A stretch of 64,000 nt of DNA from the NCBI RefSeq assembly GCF_024124545.1, contig NZ_JAMXSF010000016.1, positions 87,858 to 151,857 on the forward strand, in the 5' to 3' direction. This document shows, one piece after another, positions 63,149-64,000 of this stretch (position 1 is its first letter; every line of letters starts with the position of its first letter). This DNA is from Pseudoalteromonas sp. XMcav2-N (GTDB lineage Bacteria; Pseudomonadota; Gammaproteobacteria; Enterobacterales; Alteromonadaceae). The notes beneath the pieces were generated by a model. It saw nothing but the letters and a program-made list of their open reading frames with translations, did not search any database and was not told where the DNA came from. Made by a program: the position numbers and the translations under genes.

Positions 63149-63484
63149 GTGATTACAAATATTGCTGTTACTTATGAGAACAAAACATCAAAGCCAATTT
63201 TTGCATTTCTATGTCAAAAAGGAGATATCAAAGCGCTTACCCTCACGCAGATCTTCCCTGGCTCTTGTTATAGGCTGTCGGCCGAGTTTGAGGATTTACA
63301 AGATCTGGAGGTTGGTTTTGGTGACTCTTGGTCTAACCCTAAGTTGGTGATGCCTTTGAGTGCGTCTACAGGGCACAGTGAATTCCACGTATGCCTGGAT
63401 GACAACAATATGATGGAAGTTGAGCAGTCGGGTACATCGGTAAAAAAGCACAAGCGATACTTTTATGATGCGGTTTGCGTCTAG
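63149..63484 (+). CDS. Small protein of unknown function
   Basis: 111 residues beginning with GTG at 63149 (AGAGAATG upstream). No signal peptide or membrane segment; the sequence looks like a small beta-rich domain (VTYENKTSKPIFAFLCQKGD) with an aegerolysin- or calcium-beta-sandwich-like feel, but I recognise no family. Confidence 0.5.
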   Translation: MITNIAVTYENKTSKPIFAFLCQKGDIKALTLTQIFPGSCYRLSAEFEDLQDLEVGFGDSWSNPKLVMPLSASTGHSEFHVCLDDNNMMEVEQSGTSVKKHKRYFYDAVCV

Positions 63485-63488
63485 ATAA

Positions 63489-63644
63489 ATAGGTATTCTT
63501 TTTATAGCAATCTGGGTAATCATTTATAGTGTCTACACTTGGCGTTCTCTAGATGACACCGGTTATTACTTCCAGGCTAAAATATATGATAAGCGTAATA
63601 AAAAGGTTTCTAAGCACAGCTGGAAACCTTTTTTATTTGAATGA
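63489..63644 (+). pseudogene. Start-less open frame, probable gene remnant
   Basis: Between stops, 51 codons read like protein: a hydrophobic stretch (LFIAIWVIIYSVYTW) and then WRSLDDTGYYFQAKIYDKRN and a basic tail. There is no ATG, GTG or TTG, and the 3' part overlaps a terminator. A decayed 3' end of a small membrane-protein gene, or a chance frame. Confidence 0.3.
63601..63634 (+). terminator. Intrinsic terminator before the rRNA operon
   Basis: AAAAGGTTTC (63601-63610) and GAAACCTTTT (63623-63632) with a T-run, insulating the rRNA promoters from upstream transcription. Confidence 0.75.
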
Positions 63645-63732
63645 ATTTCAGGCTTAAATTGAAGATAAACGGTTTTTTTGTGTGTTATTTGTTCGAATGA
63701 GTCGGCTTGGGTATTTTTCTTCAAAAAAGGGG

Positions 63733-63760
63733 TTGCGCTGAGGTTCGATTTCCCTATAAT
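63733..63760 (+). promoter_or_regulatory. rRNA operon promoter P1
   Basis: TTGCGC (63733-63738), a 16-bp spacer, TATAAT (63755-63760) and a GCGC discriminator, the pattern of growth-rate-controlled rrn P1 promoters. An A-tract just upstream could be an UP element. Confidence 0.75.
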
Positions 63761-63857
63761 GCGCATCCACCAACACGGGGCACAACGCTGAAAAGCAACG
63801 AGCCAACGAGTTGGGAGTCAGGTAAAACTTAATGTTGAAAGTTTTCAAAGTTAAGTG

Positions 63858-63885
63858 TTGACATTAAAAGGGGAGTGATTAGAAT
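63858..63885 (+). promoter_or_regulatory. rRNA operon promoter P2
   Basis: TTGACA (63858-63863), a 16-bp spacer and TAGAAT (63880-63885), 125 bp after P1, as in typical tandem rrn promoters. Confidence 0.75.
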
Positions 63886-63897
63886 GCACAACCCTCA

Positions 63898-63942
63898 GCG
63901 CTAACAGCGCAGCGACATTGAGTCGCACTGTTCTTTAAAAAT
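63898..63942 (+). promoter_or_regulatory. rRNA leader with antitermination elements
   Basis: Two small hairpins (GCGCT/AGCGC at 63898-63910 and GCGAC/GTCGC at 63912-63926, boxB-like) are followed by TGTTCTTTAAAAAT (63929-63942), a boxA as in E. coli rrn leaders (TGCTCTTTAACAAT). Downstream ATCATCTGTGTGGGCACTCG (63951-63970) is also near-identical to the E. coli leader. The 16S gene must start beyond the right edge. Confidence 0.85.
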
Positions 63943-64000
63943 ATGAAGCAATCATCTGTGTGGGCACTCGTACAGATTGAGTTCTAACAGCGAATTTCAG

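Noticed and set aside
1..64000. CRISPR array, prophage, insertion sequence or integron
   Set aside because: No regularly spaced repeats with spacers, transposase, integrase or phage structural genes were seen on either strand.

Overview
The window looks like chromosomal DNA from a marine gammaproteobacterium of the Alteromonadales, most like Pseudoalteromonas. This is inferred from gene content and protein similarity to Shewanella, Vibrio and Escherichia; no marker gene is complete enough to name a species. The order uvrY-uvrC-pgsA followed by tRNA-Gly-Cys-Leu is the enterobacterial uvrY-uvrC-pgsA-glyW-cysT-leuZ order. I see no prophage, insertion sequence, integron or CRISPR array.

Layout. 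1-84: 5' end of cysK, running off the left edge. 285-3975: an outer-membrane DUF5916 protein and a dicarboxylate-type symporter. 4158-8312: uvrY, uvrC, pgsA and a seven-gene tRNA cluster. 8336-16748 (minus): module 1, a seven-gene unit of periplasmic adaptor, ABC ATPase, two half-size FtsX permeases, NtrC-type regulator, histidine kinase and lipoprotein. 17018-21165 (plus): divergent AttEFGH-like ABC transporter with a CrtC/AttH lipocalin-like lipoprotein. 21283-28158: small membrane proteins, a secreted acetoacetate-decarboxylase-like protein, FeoAB and a YHYH-domain pair. 28193-38916: SNF2 helicase, GNATs, an AraC regulator, a receiver-GGDEF protein, an SdaC-like transporter and an RhlE-type helicase. 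38945-46150 (minus): module 2, a paralogue of module 1 with a fused 803-residue permease. 46353-56403: GNAT, EamA transporter, a tandem pair of probable small RNAs, SYLF lipoprotein, porin, chemoreceptor, YaiI and KatG. 56511-61381: heavy-metal RND efflux operon. 61435-63644: EamA transporter, small proteins and a gene remnant. 63733-64000: P1/P2 promoters and boxA leader of an rRNA operon whose 16S gene lies just beyond the right edge.

The main discovery candidate is the pair of paralogous transporter/two-component modules. Both kinases have almost no periplasmic loop, as in intramembrane-sensing kinases that read an ABC transporter. Both regulators are sigma-54 activator types with altered GAFTGA loops and the same extra stretch in the receiver domain. 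Both operons are preceded by a sigma-54-like promoter with repeated palindromic or direct-repeat sites 75-130 bp upstream, and both carry a hairpin at the permease/regulator junction. This suggests a self-regulating, transporter-coupled envelope-stress or export system. The second candidate is the tandem duplicated small-RNA unit at 47855-48318, with C-rich unpaired segments and identical terminators.
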